Below are positions 7,944 to 16,994 of a stretch of DNA of 64,000 nt, in pieces. A model generated the notes under the pieces. The model saw only the letters and a list, made by a program, of their open reading frames with translations. It made no database searches and had not been told where the DNA came from. The stretch is from Viridibacterium curvum (GTDB taxonomy: Bacteria; Pseudomonadota; Gammaproteobacteria; Burkholderiales; Rhodocyclaceae). The position numbers were made by a program, and so were the translations under genes. The stretch covers positions 992,001 through 1,056,000 of the forward strand of contig NZ_BAABLD010000008.1 of the NCBI RefSeq assembly GCF_039544165.1. Reading direction: 5' to 3'. Each line of letters starts with the position of its first letter. Within the stretch, counting starts at the first letter, position 1.

Positions 7944-8507
7944 ATGTCCGCCGAGCTCGCGAAACTCCCCGACGAAGAACTGATGTTGCTGGTCGCCAAT
8001 GGCGTCATCGAAGCGCCGGCGACCGAGCTGTTCCGTCGTCACAACCGTGCCTTGTACAACTTCGTCGCCTGGCTGTGCCAGGGCAACGCGGCCGAGGCCG
8101 AGGACATCACGCAGAAAGCCTGGGTGAAGCTCATGACACGCTGTGCGGACTACAGCCCGCAGGCCGCCTTTCGCACCTTCATGTTCCAGATCGCCCGCAA
8201 TTCCTGGCTGGATCTGAAGAAGAGTGCGGCCGAGCAGACGCGTGAGGAGGTTGAAGAGCTGCCCGATGTGGCGGTGGATGATCTGGGCGTCGACACCGTG
8301 CTGGCCCTGCAGCAGGACATCGGCCGCGTGCGTGCTGCCCTGTTGCGCTTGCCGCCAGCGCAGCGCGAAGTAGTGGCGCTGCGCTATTTCAGCGAGATGA
8401 GTCTCGAAGAGATCGCCCACACGGTGGGCGAGCGCTTCGAGACCGTGAAGAGCCGCTTGCGCTACGCCTTTGCGCGACTGCGCAACGAGCTGGAGGCGCC
8501 GTCATGA
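7944..8507 (+). CDS. ECF-type RNA polymerase sigma factor
   Basis: 187 residues with sigma-70 region 2 (about 20-95, including NAAEAEDITQKAWVKLM and FRTFMFQIARNSWLD) and region 4 (about 125-180, with LPPAQREVVALRYFSEMSLEEIA and ETVKSRLRYAFARLR). Regions 1 and 3 are absent, as in ECF sigma factors. It overlaps the next gene by four bases (ATGA), a strong sign that the downstream protein is its regulator. Expression may start from the TATACT box just upstream with little or no leader. Target promoters cannot be inferred here. Confidence 0.92.
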   Translation: MSAELAKLPDEELMLLVANGVIEAPATELFRRHNRALYNFVAWLCQGNAAEAEDITQKAWVKLMTRCADYSPQAAFRTFMFQIARNSWLDLKKSAAEQTREEVEELPDVAVDDLGVDTVLALQQDIGRVRAALLRLPPAQREVVALRYFSEMSLEEIAHTVGERFETVKSRLRYAFARLRNELEAPS

Positions 8508-9745
8508 GTCGCGCTGCGGAAGAATTCATCGAGGGGCGCGGTCATCTGGCGGCCTTGCTGGCGGCTGTGCCGCAGTTCGAGCCCCCGGCTGGCATGGAGG
8601 CCTGGTTTGCACAGCTGGCGACGGCTGCGCAGACGCAGCGCGCTTCGCTGAGCTTCGAGCCCCCGGCCAGCCTCACTGCGGGCTTCCTCGCCGAAGCGGC
8701 GCGCATCCAGGTCGCCCAGCAGCCGAGGGCGGATGCGGTGATTGGCGCGATGAAGGCAGGCAAGCCTGCGCGTGAAGTGCTGGGGCACGACGTCAGCGAG
8801 ATCACCTCGATGTGGGTGGAAGCCCAGCCGCAGCGCCAGAGCGCATCGCCAAAGCGCGAGAAGAGCCGCTGGATGATGTGGGCGCCGCGCTTTGCGCTGG
8901 CCGGCGTGGCCATCGTGGCAGTGGGCATCGGCGTGCGTCACTGGCAATCGCCGGAACTGTTGTCGCCGGGCAGCGATGTGGCGGCAGAGGCGCCCGCAGC
9001 CGCAACGGCCACAATATCGGCCACAGGAGGCCTCCTGGCAGACAGCGCGCCTGCGACGCCGACCGGGGTGCCGGCCGCTTCGGCACCGCCCCCCATGCAG
9101 GTGATCACGCTGGAGCCGCGCGCTGTCGTGTCGGTCGTGCCCGATAAGAAGATGCGCAGCGGTGCGGCACAGCAACCGACGCCCAGCGATGAGGACATGG
9201 CTGCCGTACTCAATGCCTACGAGTCCGCACGCATGGCGAGGCGTGCCGAGCGGGCCGAACCCGTGCGTGAGCAGCAGGAGCCGCTGCGACAGGAGGTACT
9301 GGCGGCCGCCCCCAAACCCGCTGCACCCGCCGCCGGCGCGATGGCGGAGTCCGTCAGCGGCTATGCCGACAAGCGTCTTGCCAAAGCCGATGCTGCGCCG
9401 GTGGTGGCTGCCGCTCCTGCTCCTGCTCCTGCTCCGGCCCGCGCCGTGGCACCCGCGCCGGCCGCACCTGCTGAGCCCGAACACCTGTCGGCGCGCAAAG
9501 GTGGTGTGGCCTTTGATTCCAGCCTTGGCAGCTCGCCCCAGCTGGCCGCCCGGCGCTGGGTGCTGATGGGGCAGAGCAAGGCTCCCCAACTCCGTGTGGC
9601 CGATGTGCGCGCACCCGCCGTTCGCATCTGGGCGGAGGCCTTCCGCCAGGCATTGCCCCCTGCAATGCGTCCCGCCCGGCTGGTTGTTCTGCCTGACGGA
9701 TCTCTGTCCGAGGATGCGTTGCGGGTCGAGCAAATTCCCCGTTAA
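8504..9745 (+). CDS. Probable anti-sigma factor, single-pass membrane protein
   Basis: 413 residues, start coupled to the sigma gene by ATGA. The cytoplasmic part (about 1-125) has repeated hydrophobic/Pro segments (FEPPAGMEAWFAQL, FEPPASLTAGFLAEA), followed by one membrane helix (about 127-143). The outer part is rich in Ala, Pro and Gln, with a low-complexity A/P stretch near 300-325, and ends in a small folded-looking domain. I do not recognise a named family. The layout (short inside domain, one helix, long outside part) and the coupling to an ECF sigma gene support an anti-sigma role. No zinc-binding HxxxCxxC motif is seen. Confidence 0.65.
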   Translation: MSRAAEEFIEGRGHLAALLAAVPQFEPPAGMEAWFAQLATAAQTQRASLSFEPPASLTAGFLAEAARIQVAQQPRADAVIGAMKAGKPAREVLGHDVSEITSMWVEAQPQRQSASPKREKSRWMMWAPRFALAGVAIVAVGIGVRHWQSPELLSPGSDVAAEAPAAATATISATGGLLADSAPATPTGVPAASAPPPMQVITLEPRAVVSVVPDKKMRSGAAQQPTPSDEDMAAVLNAYESARMARRAERAEPVREQQEPLRQEVLAAAPKPAAPAAGAMAESVSGYADKRLAKADAAPVVAAAPAPAPAPARAVAPAPAAPAEPEHLSARKGGVAFDSSLGSSPQLAARRWVLMGQSKAPQLRVADVRAPAVRIWAEAFRQALPPAMRPARLVVLPDGSLSEDALRVEQIPR

Positions 9746-9971
9746 GCCTTGTCAGCAGGGGGTTTGCGGCATTTTTGCCATGTAGCCGACTGACACCTAT
9801 TTGCAAAAAACGCAAAAAATTTTCCACAGAACGCGTTTCTGGCAATTTTTGTCTGGCCTGGAAAACCCGTACGGTTTAAATTCCGTCACTGTAAGAAAAA
9901 GACCGACATCTGGACGACCGTTCCGGGAAGTGGGTCGCATACATAACAACAGCAGTTGGCAGGAGACAGAC

Positions 9972-12365
9972 ATGACGCAAATCGATTTGCGCCGCGGTGT
10001 CGTGGCGTTCGCATTCTTTGCCCTCGCGGCGTGTGGCGGGGGTGGCGGAGGCGGGGGGGGCGCGGCAGGTACGGCAGGGGCCTCCTCTTCGGCAGGCAGC
10101 AGCGCAGGCGCTTCGTCTGCCAGCAGTGTTGCAAGCAGTGTCTCAAGCAGCAGCGATTCGAGCAGCAGCGCCAGCTCCACCAGTTCAACCAGCAGCACTT
10201 CGGCCGGTTCCGCTTCCAGCACCAGCGTGTCCAGCGGCGCCATCGATGCCAAGACCCTGACCGATACCACGGCGGCGCCGTTCAACGGCTGGTCGGGTTT
10301 CGCCAACATCGGCAAGCGTTCCTACCTCGCCGCCAGCGACCCCATCAACACCGCCAACCACGTGGCGACCGCCACGCCGGCACCGGGCACGCCGACGGTC
10401 TATCCCGTCATCTCGTCCGACCCCACCGGTGGCGTGTTCACCATCGAGCGTGAAACCGCGCCGACCACTGGTTGGCACAGCTTCTACCGCAAGGACGGTA
10501 CGGTGGGTAACCACCAGCCCGTGCTGGTGACTGGCGGCTCGTCAGCAGCGGCCAATCGTGTCTACACCTGCGGCACCAAGAAGTGCATCTTCGATGCGAT
10601 CAAGGAAGCGAAGAACGAGCCGAAGATCATCCGCATCTACGGCAACATCGACATGCGTGTCGATGACGATGGCGTGTTCCGCGAATGGACGAGTTGGGAT
10701 GACCAGAAGGGCTCGTCGATCCTGATCCCGTCGAACACCACCCTGATCGGCCTTAATGCCTCCGATGGCTCGCCCGCGCGCCTGATCTCGGCCCAGGTCG
10801 AAATCGGCAAGGAATTCGCCAGCACGGTGAACTCCAGCCTCGCCGACTACGAGTACTGGATCAAGACGCTCAAGAAGCCGCAGGAGGATTACCCGGGCTG
10901 GACGCGTAACGTGATCGTGCGCAACCTGTGGATCCAGACCAACTTCGACGTGCAGCCGGAGGGTAGCGCCGATGCCTATTACGACGGTCTTGTCGTGGCG
11001 ATGGCGCAGAACGTGTGGATCGACCACGTGACGATCACCGATGGCCAGTACAAGGACAAGGACCTGTCCGGTACGCGTCACGACGGTGCACTCGACATCG
11101 TGCGCGGCTCGGACTATGTCACCGTGTCGAACAGCGCCTTCATCGAGCACGGCAAGACCAGCTTGGTGTCGAACAGCGACTCAGGTCGTCAGTGGAGTGA
11201 TGAGAACCGCTTCCACGTAACCTTCGACAGCAACTACTACAAGGACACCGGCCAGCGCATTCCGCGTGTGCGTTGGGGCCAGGTGCACGTCATCAACAGC
11301 TACGTGTCGGGTGATCGGGATTCGACCACCGGCCACCAGTTCGAAGGTGGCGTGGGCGTCGGCTACAAGGGTGATGTGTTCATGGAGAACACGCTGTGGT
11401 TCATCGAACCGACCAAGGCAACCGAAGCGTGTAACAAGATCGTCGTCGATCATGGAAGCGGCATCAGCTTCCGCCAGGCCAACACCTGGTTGAAGAGCGT
11501 GAAGTACCTGCCGTCCGGCCTTGATGTGAGCACCACCATGTCTGCTTGCGGCTTGCCGAATGTGACTGCATGGACACCGCCCTACAGCTACTCGCTGGAA
11601 GCCAATCCGCTGAACCTCGAGTGCACCATTCCGAACAAGGCGGGTGCAGGCAAGATCGGCAAGTTTGCTGTGACCAGCACGACTTGCTCGTCGTCGAGCT
11701 CCAGCGCGGGTGGCTCGTCGTCTTCCGCCTCGTCGTCGAGCTCGTCGGCCGCCTCGTCGTCGTCGTCCAGCAGCGTTGCTGCGCCGGTGTGCACGGCGGC
11801 CTTCGTCTGTGACACCGGTGTTGGCGCGCAGATGATGGCGAGCGGTGTCACGGCAACGGTTTCTGACTCCTATAGCGCAGGCGTCTATACGATCAATGGT
11901 GCTGGCAACGTCACGACCTCAACCAGCTACCAGCACTACTTCAAGTACATGCCGCTGACGGGGGATTTCGTCATGACCGCCCGCATCTTGTCGCAAGGGG
12001 GTAGTTCCGACGCGGCTCGAGCCGGTTTGCTGGCCACCGATTCCCTGTCCGGCAGTGGCAACTTTGCCTGGACGGCACGTTATGCCTCGACCGGCGATAT
12101 CCGCGCAGCCATCAACGCCAACAACAAGTCCTCGATTTCAGGGTTCAGCACTTCGACGGTGCCGGTCTGGGTGCGTATCAAGCGTGTGGGCACGGCCATC
12201 TATTCGTCCGCATCAACGGATGGGGTGACCTGGACTGACAAGACCAACCTCTCCGTCTCGGCGTCCACTCTGTATGTGGGCTTCGCGGTGTCGTCGGGCA
12301 GCACCTCGGTGTCGACGACGGCTACTTTCGATAACTTTACCGTCACAGGCGGCGGCTTGCCCTGA
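9972..12365 (+). CDS. PL1-family pectate lyase lipoprotein with polyserine linkers
   Basis: 797 residues from the ATG at 9972, behind the leader AGGAGACAGAC. Lipobox LAAC (C21), then nine Gly, a Ser-rich linker (about 37-90), a pectate lyase catalytic domain (about 95-570), a second polyserine linker (about 571-600), and a C-terminal domain of about 195 residues shared with the lyase at 16995. Lyase marks: NVWIDHVTI, the HDGALDI calcium-site region and RIPRVRWG. It should cleave polygalacturonate by beta-elimination on the cell surface. A perfect terminator follows. No pectin regulator gene is seen nearby. An upstream in-frame extension to 9801 has no signal peptide and is rejected. Confidence 0.9.
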   Translation: MTQIDLRRGVVAFAFFALAACGGGGGGGGGAAGTAGASSSAGSSAGASSASSVASSVSSSSDSSSSASSTSSTSSTSAGSASSTSVSSGAIDAKTLTDTTAAPFNGWSGFANIGKRSYLAASDPINTANHVATATPAPGTPTVYPVISSDPTGGVFTIERETAPTTGWHSFYRKDGTVGNHQPVLVTGGSSAAANRVYTCGTKKCIFDAIKEAKNEPKIIRIYGNIDMRVDDDGVFREWTSWDDQKGSSILIPSNTTLIGLNASDGSPARLISAQVEIGKEFASTVNSSLADYEYWIKTLKKPQEDYPGWTRNVIVRNLWIQTNFDVQPEGSADAYYDGLVVAMAQNVWIDHVTITDGQYKDKDLSGTRHDGALDIVRGSDYVTVSNSAFIEHGKTSLVSNSDSGRQWSDENRFHVTFDSNYYKDTGQRIPRVRWGQVHVINSYVSGDRDSTTGHQFEGGVGVGYKGDVFMENTLWFIEPTKATEACNKIVVDHGSGISFRQANTWLKSVKYLPSGLDVSTTMSACGLPNVTAWTPPYSYSLEANPLNLECTIPNKAGAGKIGKFAVTSTTCSSSSSSAGGSSSSASSSSSSAASSSSSSSVAAPVCTAAFVCDTGVGAQMMASGVTATVSDSYSAGVYTINGAGNVTTSTSYQHYFKYMPLTGDFVMTARILSQGGSSDAARAGLLATDSLSGSGNFAWTARYASTGDIRAAINANNKSSISGFSTSTVPVWVRIKRVGTAIYSSASTDGVTWTDKTNLSVSASTLYVGFAVSSGSTSVSTTATFDNFTVTGGGLP

Positions 12366-12385
12366 GCCGATGGGCCGGCAGAATG

Positions 12386-12417
12386 AAAAACGGCAGCCCA
12401 TGGCTGCCGTTTTTTTG
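12386..12417 (+). terminator. Intrinsic terminator after the first PL1 lyase
   Basis: Stem CGGCAGCC (12391-12398) and GGCTGCCG (12402-12409) with loop CAT, flanked by five A and seven T, so it can work in both directions. The stem sequence recurs after the second PL1 lyase. Confidence 0.9.
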
Positions 12418-12434
12418 TTGCGCTTTGCTCAGAG

Positions 12435-13673
12435 TCAATTGCGGAGTTTCGCAGCGGTGTCTTTTACGCGATCGCGCGAAGATTGCAGCAAGGCTTGCTC
12501 GCGCGCAGCTTCCTGATCCAGCTGACGAGCCAGGACCAGGTATTCCTGCAAAAGGGCATCTGTCCGGAAAAGCAGCTTTTCGTTTTCGAGCGCTATGTCC
12601 GCAAGATTGCTCTGCATGAACTGATAGATCCGCTCGTACAGTTTGATAACGCGCTGCTGGTTCTCCGTGTACTCCATTTGATAGGCCATCTGTATGGGCA
12701 GGCGGGTTTCCAGACCCCGCACAAACTCGTCTCGTTCGCGTGTGGGGATACTCAGCGCACGTGCGTCTGACAGCAAGGATTCAAAAACGCTGTCCAGCCG
12801 CTGCTGCCGTCGATCAACGGCAGCCAGCATCGCAGGGATGTTCGACAGGACTTTCTGTATGTTGTCGCGACGGACCATGAACGAAGGGGTCAGAATGAGC
12901 TCGTCGATCAGCACGTTCAGATCGTTGGCATATTCCTGCTGCACAGACATTACCTGGTCCGCCAGCCCAAACATGAGCGCCGTGGTTGGATGCACGGATG
13001 TACGTGATACGACGGCACCACCCTGGCCGTTGGCGTTCGCATCAAGCATGTTGGCGAGCACTTCCTGCTCCAGTCGGGGTGGAGTCAGTCTGGCCCGGTC
13101 AAGCACGTCATCAAGAGCGGCCTTCAACTTTGCCGATCTTGCGAGATTGAGCGTGGACAGGACCCTGTTGAGCCTGACGGCATCACCCGAACGCGCGAAT
13201 GCTGCCTCGGCGTTCAACGCTTCCTTGATGGCGGCTGGGCCATCCACATCAATTCTGGCGGCGGCGCGACGGCTTGCAGCCTGGAATGCCTGTCCTGCAG
13301 GGCTGCGCAAGGCACGGATCGTGTAGGCCACGTCCTCTCGGCTAATTTCCGTGCTCAAGGCGCCAGCCAGCGCCATGACAAGGCGATCCCGGAGATCTGG
13401 CGCATGCATACGCGTTTGTATCATGGCGAGAATCTGCTGATTTTCGCTGTACTGCTTGAGCAGGCGGCTCTTCCAGACGCTGAGCAAGACGTCGACCAGG
13501 TGAGTGGCCTCGATGATCTGGATGGCATCCTGATTGACGGGAGGTTTGGGCTGCGTTGCAAACTTGTTGATGGCTGGGCCGGGATTGACGGTTTGTGCCT
13601 GACTGCCGGCAGGCAGTGCGCCAACCAGGGTAGCGAGGACGCAGAGGTGAGTCAGTTTCTTGAAAGGGGTCAT
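12435..13673 (-). CDS. Secreted protein of unknown function
   Basis: 412 residues with a signal peptide (cleavage likely after SQA near residue 26). The mature protein is predicted almost all helical: an early segment (about 50-150) resembles helical bundles of the DUF2059 kind, though not clearly enough to assign, and the last 80 residues look like a coiled coil. No catalytic motif is seen. Its start overlaps the stop of the upstream DUF3857/transglutaminase gene by four bases (ATGA), so the two are made together and may interact in the periplasm. I cannot name a function. Confidence 0.75.
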   Translation of the reverse strand: MTPFKKLTHLCVLATLVGALPAGSQAQTVNPGPAINKFATQPKPPVNQDAIQIIEATHLVDVLLSVWKSRLLKQYSENQQILAMIQTRMHAPDLRDRLVMALAGALSTEISREDVAYTIRALRSPAGQAFQAASRRAAARIDVDGPAAIKEALNAEAAFARSGDAVRLNRVLSTLNLARSAKLKAALDDVLDRARLTPPRLEQEVLANMLDANANGQGGAVVSRTSVHPTTALMFGLADQVMSVQQEYANDLNVLIDELILTPSFMVRRDNIQKVLSNIPAMLAAVDRRQQRLDSVFESLLSDARALSIPTRERDEFVRGLETRLPIQMAYQMEYTENQQRVIKLYERIYQFMQSNLADIALENEKLLFRTDALLQEYLVLARQLDQEAAREQALLQSSRDRVKDTAAKLRN

Positions 13674-16438
13674 GGTTTAAGTACCGCGATTTCGAGCAGG
13701 CTTGCTTGGTGAGCGAAGGTGAAGATCATGCCTTTCTCGAGCGACAGCCTCAGGTAGGCTTGACGTTTGATCTCCTGGCCGCGTTGTTGCAGGTACTGGG
13801 CAATAAAGAGGTAGCCCTCGGCCAGCTGTACTTCAAGAGCGTCACCGCTGGCCGACGCCTGAATGTCAGCAAGCAGCTTCTCCGGGCTTATGGCCCCCTT
13901 CAGCAAGGCCAGTCCGGGCGCCGGCCAGGCGGCAGTCGTGCTCGTAGTGGTGACAGGCCGGCCCAGCCGGAGCTCGCATAGCGCCTGCCAGTAGTTCGCC
14001 CGTTCACGCTGGGAGTCGGTGTTACCGGCGGACATGGCACGTGCGAAATCGCCTCGCGCATCTTCGTATCGGCCAAGGTGGTAAGCACTCAGTGCACGCC
14101 GCATCCACAAGTCATGACTGTTGTCGCCCAAGGCCACGAGCCGGCTGAAGCCGGCGTGGCTGGCGATGACGTTGCGTTCCATGAGCTGGACGACGCTGCG
14201 GCAATAAACGGCTGCACGGGAGTCGGCATTGTCATGCAGGGCGCTCTCGGCATCCTTGCGCGCCGCTTCAAGCTGGCCGAGGTAGGCTTCAGCCAAGGCA
14301 CGTTCGCACAAGAGATCGACCGGACTGACGCCCAGCTTGCTGGCTTGCGGCAAGCGTTGCGTAGTGGAAGCAACGACTTCCTCGTAGTGTTGTCGGACGG
14401 TCTGCTTGAACGGGATATTGGGGCGCTCGACCCTGATGTCCCGGGTGTCGACGGAGAAGCTGCTTGACAGCATCGCATTCGACAGCCGCAGGTTATTGAG
14501 GAAGGTCGGGACGCGCGACGCATCGATACGGTCCGAGGTGATACGCAGTTCAACATGAGCCTGTGCCTCGCGGCCGTTGAGCGTGAGATGCTGTTCGAAG
14601 CGATAGCCTGGTTCTTCGATGACTTTGTCATACGGCGTGCGCTTCGCGTCGAAGTTCTCAGGCAGGGTGATACGCAGGCCATAGCGTCCGACGAAGGGGT
14701 AGGAAGGGAGCGCCAGGGGGGACGTACGGCGCCCGTTGGTGGGAACATAGAACTGCTCGGTCAAATTGCTGGCGAGGTAACGCATGTTCCAGTCGTTCTG
14801 ATCTTTCTCGGCAAAGCCGGTCACCCGGTACCGAAGGCGAAGGCGCAGGGTGTTGCGCTCCTGATCGTCTTCAATAACCGGGTCCTGCAGCAATTCGGCC
14901 TGGTTATAGCGTCGATCGAGATAGCCGCTGTAGAACTTGCGGATCTGTTCTTTCGCGGCATTGCGGAAACCATGGCGCACGCTTTCGGCGTTGAGACCGG
15001 CGAACTGGATCTCGATATCCAGCTCGGCTGGTTCATCCATGCTCTTCAGGCGGAAGTGCTCGGCGCGCTCTATGGTGATCAGCGCGTCGCGCGCGGCTGG
15101 AGTGCGTTCCAGTCGGTCATTGCCGTCCTGCACGACCAGCAGGAGGGTGTCTGTGTGTGCGTCACCGATGGTGTCCAGCGTGCCGCTCTGCTCGGGCAGC
15201 GTGGCATCAAGAAACCAGCGGCGATCCTTGAGGGCCACTTTCACGATGGCGTGATCAAAGTTCGTGGGGCTGGGCAGCAAGGTATCCAGGTTGCGTCGAT
15301 AGTCTGTCGAGACGAGCACGGGCCAGGCTTGTATGCCAACCTCACGCAGCAGCGAGACAAGCAGCAGCGATTTGTCCTTGCAGTCACCGTAGCGTCGCGA
15401 CAGAACCTGGGAGGGCGAGAAGGGGCGGTGCGAGTTCTCGCCCAGCGACATCGACACATACCTGATGTCGGCTTGCACGAACTTCAATGCGCGCAGGATC
15501 TGTTTCTCAGGGTCGCGGATCGCTCGGAGCTCCCGCAGCAGCGATTGGGCTTCCGCAGGCAGTGGCTCGGTCCGGAACAGCCCCTGAGCCCAGCCCACCA
15601 CTTCTTTCCAGCTGGCGAACTCGCTGGCTTGAACCCAGCGTAGAGGGCTGTAATCGGAGGGGGCGTATTGATCTATCTCCTGACTTCCGGAATTGCGCGA
15701 TGTGAAGCGCGTCAGCGTTCGCCCGTTGCTAGTGATGATCTCGGGCTTCAGGTCTGCGCGCTGCGCGCTGCCCCCTATGACCCTGACGTTAACTTTGCGG
15801 CTGGCGGGTGCGTCGATGGTGTAGCGACGCACCCCCGATGCGACTGAAAACTCCAGTCCAGCACCGTCAAACAGCCGGTTGCCGAAAACCGGGTTCTGAC
15901 CTATGAGGGAGTATTGGAGCTCCAGCGCATCACCCACGCGCAGATCTTCGACCACGATGGTGGCAGTCACCCAGCCGGTGAAGATGGCGTTCTCCACGTC
16001 TCTCTCGCGTTGTACAAAACGCACTTTTGCGCGGTCCAGCATGTCGATCTGATCGCTCCCACGCAGAATGCGTATGGCATGCAGCTTGACCTGCTGGTAG
16101 TCGGGCTGGAAGACGACGTCAAGCTGTCCCAGGTCCCTCAGGGATGCAGCCGTGTTGGCAGTGCTGACGCGTTTGACGAGGTATGTGGTCTGGTCACCAA
16201 GACGTACGTAGGTGTCGGACAGCCGGACAAAGAATGGCTCGTCTGACTTGTTGTCTGGCAATGGCAGCGCTGTCGGAGCCCAGTCCGGCAATCTGGTGTC
16301 GCGCACCAATGCGGAGTCCGGCAGACGGATTTCACGGACTTGAGGTTCGTTTTGCTGGGCAGAGGATGCCAGTGGCAACAGCGTGAACAGGATGCTGACG
16401 AAGCAGCACCGGAATGCAACGACGAGCGAGGGCTTCAT
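13670..16438 (-). CDS. DUF3857 and transglutaminase-like secreted protein with TPR-like tail
   Basis: 922 residues with a signal peptide (cleavage near SSA, residue 27). An N-terminal DUF3857 beta domain (about 60-270) is followed by a transglutaminase-like core (about 290-430) with Cys353 in YGDCKDKS, His in NFDHAIVK and Asp in WFLDATL, the expected Cys-His-Asp triad. A beta-rich middle region and a C-terminal helical repeat region (about 740-900, TPR-like) complete it. Such proteins are thought to act on peptides or proteins in the periplasm, as protease or cross-linker; substrate unknown. Translation is coupled to the downstream secreted protein. Divergent from the second pectate lyase. 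Confidence 0.85.
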   Translation of the reverse strand: MKPSLVVAFRCCFVSILFTLLPLASSAQQNEPQVREIRLPDSALVRDTRLPDWAPTALPLPDNKSDEPFFVRLSDTYVRLGDQTTYLVKRVSTANTAASLRDLGQLDVVFQPDYQQVKLHAIRILRGSDQIDMLDRAKVRFVQRERDVENAIFTGWVTATIVVEDLRVGDALELQYSLIGQNPVFGNRLFDGAGLEFSVASGVRRYTIDAPASRKVNVRVIGGSAQRADLKPEIITSNGRTLTRFTSRNSGSQEIDQYAPSDYSPLRWVQASEFASWKEVVGWAQGLFRTEPLPAEAQSLLRELRAIRDPEKQILRALKFVQADIRYVSMSLGENSHRPFSPSQVLSRRYGDCKDKSLLLVSLLREVGIQAWPVLVSTDYRRNLDTLLPSPTNFDHAIVKVALKDRRWFLDATLPEQSGTLDTIGDAHTDTLLLVVQDGNDRLERTPAARDALITIERAEHFRLKSMDEPAELDIEIQFAGLNAESVRHGFRNAAKEQIRKFYSGYLDRRYNQAELLQDPVIEDDQERNTLRLRLRYRVTGFAEKDQNDWNMRYLASNLTEQFYVPTNGRRTSPLALPSYPFVGRYGLRITLPENFDAKRTPYDKVIEEPGYRFEQHLTLNGREAQAHVELRITSDRIDASRVPTFLNNLRLSNAMLSSSFSVDTRDIRVERPNIPFKQTVRQHYEEVVASTTQRLPQASKLGVSPVDLLCERALAEAYLGQLEAARKDAESALHDNADSRAAVYCRSVVQLMERNVIASHAGFSRLVALGDNSHDLWMRRALSAYHLGRYEDARGDFARAMSAGNTDSQRERANYWQALCELRLGRPVTTTSTTAAWPAPGLALLKGAISPEKLLADIQASASGDALEVQLAEGYLFIAQYLQQRGQEIKRQAYLRLSLEKGMIFTFAHQASLLEIAVLKP

Positions 16439-16994
16439 GGATGTTTGTGCATGTCGGACCAGGCATCGATTCTAGGGCAGCAACTCGATCGCCAATTGAT
16501 CTTGCCCGTCAGATCAGGACGCTTTTCTGTATCGACCATGCAGCAGGCATGACCAGCGCTGCGGCGCTGATCTGGCAATACGGTTCGCTGTGGTTGGGCG
16601 TGTTGCTGAGGTAAGTTGCTCCCGGGCTGCTCGACACCTTCTGGTCTGCCTGTCAGAACCGCTGGTGTTCGGCGAGGATTTACCGTTGCGGCGACCGATC
16701 CGGGGCTTCTACGCCATCGGACTGTTGCGCCAGCACCACATGGTCAATGCTGTCCTGCGCCTGCTTCGTGGCGCTGCAGCGCACGGCGGCATTGGTTCTT
16801 GCCGATTGCGCGCCATGAAGCACGCCATACCCCGAGTTATCAAAAACGCGTAAGCGCAAACAAAATCCCGCAAAGGGCACTTTTGGGCTGGCGAGAGAAA
16901 TGCCGATCCCGTAGATTTCCTTCTGTAGGACAAAACCTGACGCCGACTCCAGACTTTGAGGAAGATTGGCGCATAACGATTGCTGGAGACAGAC
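16439..16994. other. 556-bp divergent intergenic region
   Basis: Lies between the divergent transglutaminase and pectate lyase genes. I see no reading frame with a credible ribosome site or recognisable protein, and no repeat. It probably holds both promoters, but no clear -35/-10 pair stands out. The last 20 bases form the GCTGGAGACAGAC leader shared with the other lyase genes. Confidence 0.5.

Noticed and set aside
16968..16985. Sigma-54 promoter TGGCGCA-N6-TTGC before the second pectate lyase
   Set aside because: The GG to GC distance is two bases too long for a -24/-12 promoter and it overlaps the ribosome site.
16439..16994. Remnant transposase or decayed gene
   Set aside because: No frame gives a recognisable fragment and there are no flanking inverted repeats.
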